A stretch of DNA of 64,000 nt from Diphasiastrum complanatum. Lineage: Eukaryota; Streptophyta; Lycopodiopsida; Lycopodiales; Lycopodiaceae. Location of the stretch: the NCBI GenBank assembly GCA_029204225.1, contig CM055109.1:29634361-29698360 (forward strand), written 5' to 3'. Positions 61,224 to 64,000 of this stretch are shown in pieces. Every line of letters begins with the position of its first letter. Within the stretch, counting starts at the first letter, position 1. The translations under genes and the position numbers were made by a program. The notes below the pieces were generated by a model that was not told the origin of the DNA, made no database searches, and saw only the letters and a list, made by a program, of their open reading frames with translations.

Positions 61224-61944
61224 ACAATGATTCTACTTTAATTCAAACTCTCTCTCTTAAAGTAGAGTCTACTTTTTATACAGTCATATACATAGCTTTA
61301 AAGTTAACAAACTTTAAGTACATAAAGCTTTGATCTAAACTTATCAAACTTTTCTCTAACAAGTGTCTTAGTGAAAATATCAGCTAGTTGTTCCTCCATA
61401 CTACAATGAACAACATGAATTTCACGACTCAGCAGCCTCTCATGTATGAAGTGATATTGAATCTCAATGTGTTTGGTTTTCGCATGAAACACTGGATTCT
61501 TTGCTAGTTGAATGACATCTAACTGTCGCTATGTATAGTCGTGGGATTTTCCTGTTTCATGCCAACTTCATCCAAGATTTGCCTCAACCATATAGCTTCC
61601 TATGCTGCACTACACATTGCCTTATACTCTACTTCTGTTGTAGATAAAGCAATTGTATTTTGCTTTTTACTAGACCAGGAAAAGCAACTGCCACAAAGCT
61701 GGAATACATACCCTGTGGTGATCTACGATCATCATAGTCACCTCCCCAATCCGCATCCACATAGCCACATAACTCAGGTAAACCCTTATGCTTCCTGTAA
61801 ACCAAGCGATAATCTGAAGTGCCTTTGACATAATGCAAAATGCATTTAGTTGTCTTCCAATGCGTTTCCGTAGGTGCTGCCATAAACTGACTTACAATAC
61901 CAACAACATAGCATATATTTGGTCTAGTTGTGAGAAGGTAAATC
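61224..61944 (-). mobile_element. Copia fragment related to element B: LTR edge and RNase H
   Basis: Minus strand from the right: IYLLTTRPNICYVVGIVSQF, TETHWKTTKCILHYVKGTSD, GYVDADWGGDYDDRRSPQG, then after a shift HSDSLDVIQLAKNPVFHAKT and EEQLADIFTKTL. It ends with a purine tract and about 24 bases of LTR-B start (61,224-61,247). The strand is uniform here, unlike the inverted copy at 33,379. It is cut at 61,945 by the next element, inserted within pol. Confidence 0.85.
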
Positions 61945-62738
61945 TGTTGAAATTGGAAAATAATCTATCTTGACTTTAGGCTTGCTACAAAGTTTGTACT
62001 ATGCAAGTATGTTGTTTCATAAATGTAAATGCCAAATTTGGCCTAGATAGAACTCGAGCTATATGGATTTGTCATATCTAGCTGGTTGAATACAACTTGC
62101 ATATAGATTGTAGACTTACAAATAGCATTAATATGCTTGTAGAAACTCGTGGCATATCACATGCATTTATTGTAAGTGATCCATAGTGACATGCAAGGCA
62201 TGCACAAAGTGAAATGGACACATGCATGCTGATTTGTACAATTCTAGTTAGAAGTAGAACACTTGGTAAAAGTAGGTAGAGATACATGCATGAGATGTGA
62301 CAAATGTCACTTAGACTCTAGTTTTCACTTTAGATGTGATTGAAAGGTGGATGGATGTGGTTCTACCTTGAGCTACCTCAAACTCCATAAATATGTATAG
62401 CTATTCTCATAATTAATGATGAAGAACCAAAGCTTTGTAGCTTTTCCATGCCATTTTGGATCTACACCATTTTTTGCTTGAATATTTCTATTTTTCTCTC
62501 TCTAACTCGTGTTGAGGCTAATGCTCATACACTAAATTCTTGTACTTTTGCTCATTTGTAATTCAAAGCTATCATTAACTGATTCTTAGCATGCTAGATT
62601 GTGGTTAAGCCATAAATTCTATACTAGATCTTGCTATTCAATCTAGAATCAGGTTATTGTGCTAATCATAAAGCTTAATAAGATCTATCATACTTGGGGA
62701 TCATTCCCACATGTGTGAGAATTCTGCAAATTTTGTCA
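61945..62738 (+). repeat. LTR-F, 5' copy, 794 bp
   Basis: Starts TGTTGAAATTGG and ends TTTTGTCA, followed without spacer by TGGTATCAGAGCC (62,739-62,751). Its first ~237 bases match 63,766-64,000 with about nine substitutions and one indel. A CACATGTGTG word is at 62,708. Confidence 0.9.
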
Positions 62739-63310
62739 TGGTATCAGAGCCAAATTGAGCTTTGCATGCTAATATCTCTGATTGTACAAGAATTTGACAG
62801 CTAATTCAAGCAAACAAACAGTTATTCAATTTTCTTTACCTTTCTCTGAAAAGTGTTTGGATCAAATTGCATTGAAACTGAATTTTCAGGTCTGAAAAGT
62901 GATAGTACGGAATTCTGGAACTCCGCACGTGTGAAAATTTTTCGTCCCTTCTATTCCCTTGCTAGTTGATCCAAAGATAGTGATGTTATAGCTTGATGGA
63001 AATCTTATGAAGTGTACTTTCCATAGAAATTGATAGCAAATCAATTTGATGTGTCTATCAAGAGTTATAAGCTCTTAAAGTGGATAGGGAGAGGTCCAAA
63101 ATCCGAGTGACCACTTTTTGATTTGATTCAATCTTGCTTTGTTCTGAATCCATTGTTTTGAGCATCCTACACAAGAAACTGAAGATCAAGACTAAGTTTG
63201 ATGTTAATTGAACACCTTTGAGCTTCTAAGTATCATTAGTGTTTTCTTTTGAAGCATTTCACACGTGCCAAAAGTAGGATTCGAACTTGTCTAAGTGCCT
63301 CACTCAGTAA
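62739..63310 (+). mobile_element. Element F leader and primer-binding site
   Basis: Non-coding ~570-bp stretch from the tRNA-Met site. Contains gCACGTGTGA at 62,925 and CACACGTGCC at 63,260. No gag ATG or gag motif follows; it passes directly into pol's RNase H. Confidence 0.8.
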
Positions 63311-63748
63311 TCTACAAGTGCTTATGTCATATATCTTGGAGGAAACTTGATACCTTGGCTTTTCAAAAAGCAAGATATTGTATCACTCTCATCTTGTGAA
63401 GTTGAGTATAAGGAACTCACTACTACAACAAAGGAAGTGCTTTGGATCAAGAGGTTGCTAGTGGAGCTAAAGATAATTATGGAAGATGATCTAACTATGA
63501 TCATGTGTGACAACATTTCAGCACAAGCCCTTGCCAACAATCCAATATTCCATGCAAGGAGAAAACACATCGACGTTGCACATCACTTCGTGAGAGAAAA
63601 GTTCATTGGAGGAGAAATCTACTTGGAGCACATCGGCACATCGTCTTGTATTGCAGATTTGCTCACCAAACCTTTGAGCAAGAGTTCCTTCATCAAGCAT
63701 AGAGCCAATCTTGGAATAATGCCAAAATCCATGTTCAAGTCAACATAG
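63311..63748 (+). CDS. Element F RNase H domain only (internally deleted pol)
   Basis: Open from 63,311: STSAYVIYLGGNLIPWLFKK, SLSSCEVEYKELTTTTKEVL, WIKRLLVELKI, CDNISAQALANNPIFHARRK, HHFVREKFIGGEIYLEH and CIADLLTKPLSKSSFIKH, ending at TAG 63,748. This is the final part of copia RNase H, similar to the end of element D's pol. Gag, protease, integrase and RT are absent, so the element is a short non-autonomous deletion derivative. The domain is truncated at its N-terminus and has no start codon of its own. Confidence 0.85.
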   Translation, partial: STSAYVIYLGGNLIPWLFKKQDIVSLSSCEVEYKELTTTTKEVLWIKRLLVELKIIMEDDLTMIMCDNISAQALANNPIFHARRKHIDVAHHFVREKFIGGEIYLEHIGTSSCIADLLTKPLSKSSFIKHRANLGIMPKSMFKST

Positions 63749-63765
63749 ATTGTTTTTAGGAGGAG

Positions 63766-64000
63766 TGTTGAGATTGAGAAATAATCTATCTTGACTTTAG
63801 GCTTGTTACAAAGTTGTACTATGCAAGTATATTGTTTCATTAATGTAAATGCCAAATTTGGTCTAGATAGAACTCGAGCTATATGGATTTGTCATATCTA
63901 GTTGGTTGAATACAACTTGCATATAGATTGTAGACTTAGAAATAGCATTAATATGCTTGTAGAAACTCGTGGCATATCACATGCATTTATTGTAAGTGAT
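63766..64000 (+). repeat. LTR-F, 3' copy (runs off window)
   Basis: Starts TGTTGAGATTGAG after the purine-rich AGGAGGAG-type tract. About 96% identical to the start of the 5' LTR. The right end and target duplication lie beyond the window; the expected duplication next to 61,944 would be AAATC. Confidence 0.9.

Overview
The window is nuclear DNA from a land plant. The signs are spliced genes with GT-AG introns, an F-box/leucine-rich-repeat gene of the SKP2A/SKP2B type, many Ty1/copia LTR retrotransposons primed by initiator tRNA-Met (repeated TGGTATCAGAGC sites), a LINE, a CACTA transposase and very long GA/CT microsatellites. The sequence is AT-rich and mostly decayed transposon. The F-box protein is divergent from flowering-plant versions as I recall them, so a fern, lycophyte or other non-flowering lineage seems plausible, but this is a weak inference.

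Layout. 1-4.7 kb: minus-strand copia remnant fused head-to-head to a plus-strand gag fragment. 4.7-6.4 kb: duplicated G-box-rich segment followed by a decayed member of an unidentified gene family. 6.4-11.9 kb: LTR remnants and a long non-coding, retrotransposon-like stretch. 11.9-14.3 kb: degenerate LINE. 16.5-20.6 kb: the one apparently intact host gene, a four-exon SKP2-like F-box gene on the minus strand, with an open frame nested on the opposite strand of its first intron. 24-29 kb: hairpin repeat, LTR-C element, AT microsatellite and a ~350-bp tandem repeat invaded by a CT tract. 30-33 kb: microsatellites and small tandem repeats. 33.1-37.1 kb: copia element B (minus), rearranged. 37-41 kb: a broken gene, two LTRs and an LTR scrap. 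41.2-50.4 kb: a multi-exon decaying gene of unknown function, split by a complete young copia element (43,813-49,077) with 682-bp LTRs and AGGAT target-site duplication. 52-55 kb: 3' ends of two unidentified spliced genes, one carrying a DNA-methyltransferase-like motif, the latter abutting an LTR-C insertion. 57-59 kb: CACTA TNP2 fragment ending at a GA/GGA microsatellite. 59.2-61.2 kb: second copy of the unidentified gene family with a convergent partner. 61.2-64 kb: copia fragment interrupted by an internally deleted LTR element that runs off the window.

How the parts relate. Only the SKP2-like gene looks functional; such proteins are substrate receptors of SCF ubiquitin ligases. The remainder records successive nested insertions: copia families A-F, a LINE and a CACTA element inserted into, and broke, several spliced genes I cannot name. 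Several unrelated LTRs and leaders share a CACACGTGTG-type palindrome, which may be a common regulatory signal. No tRNA, rRNA or CRISPR array was seen.
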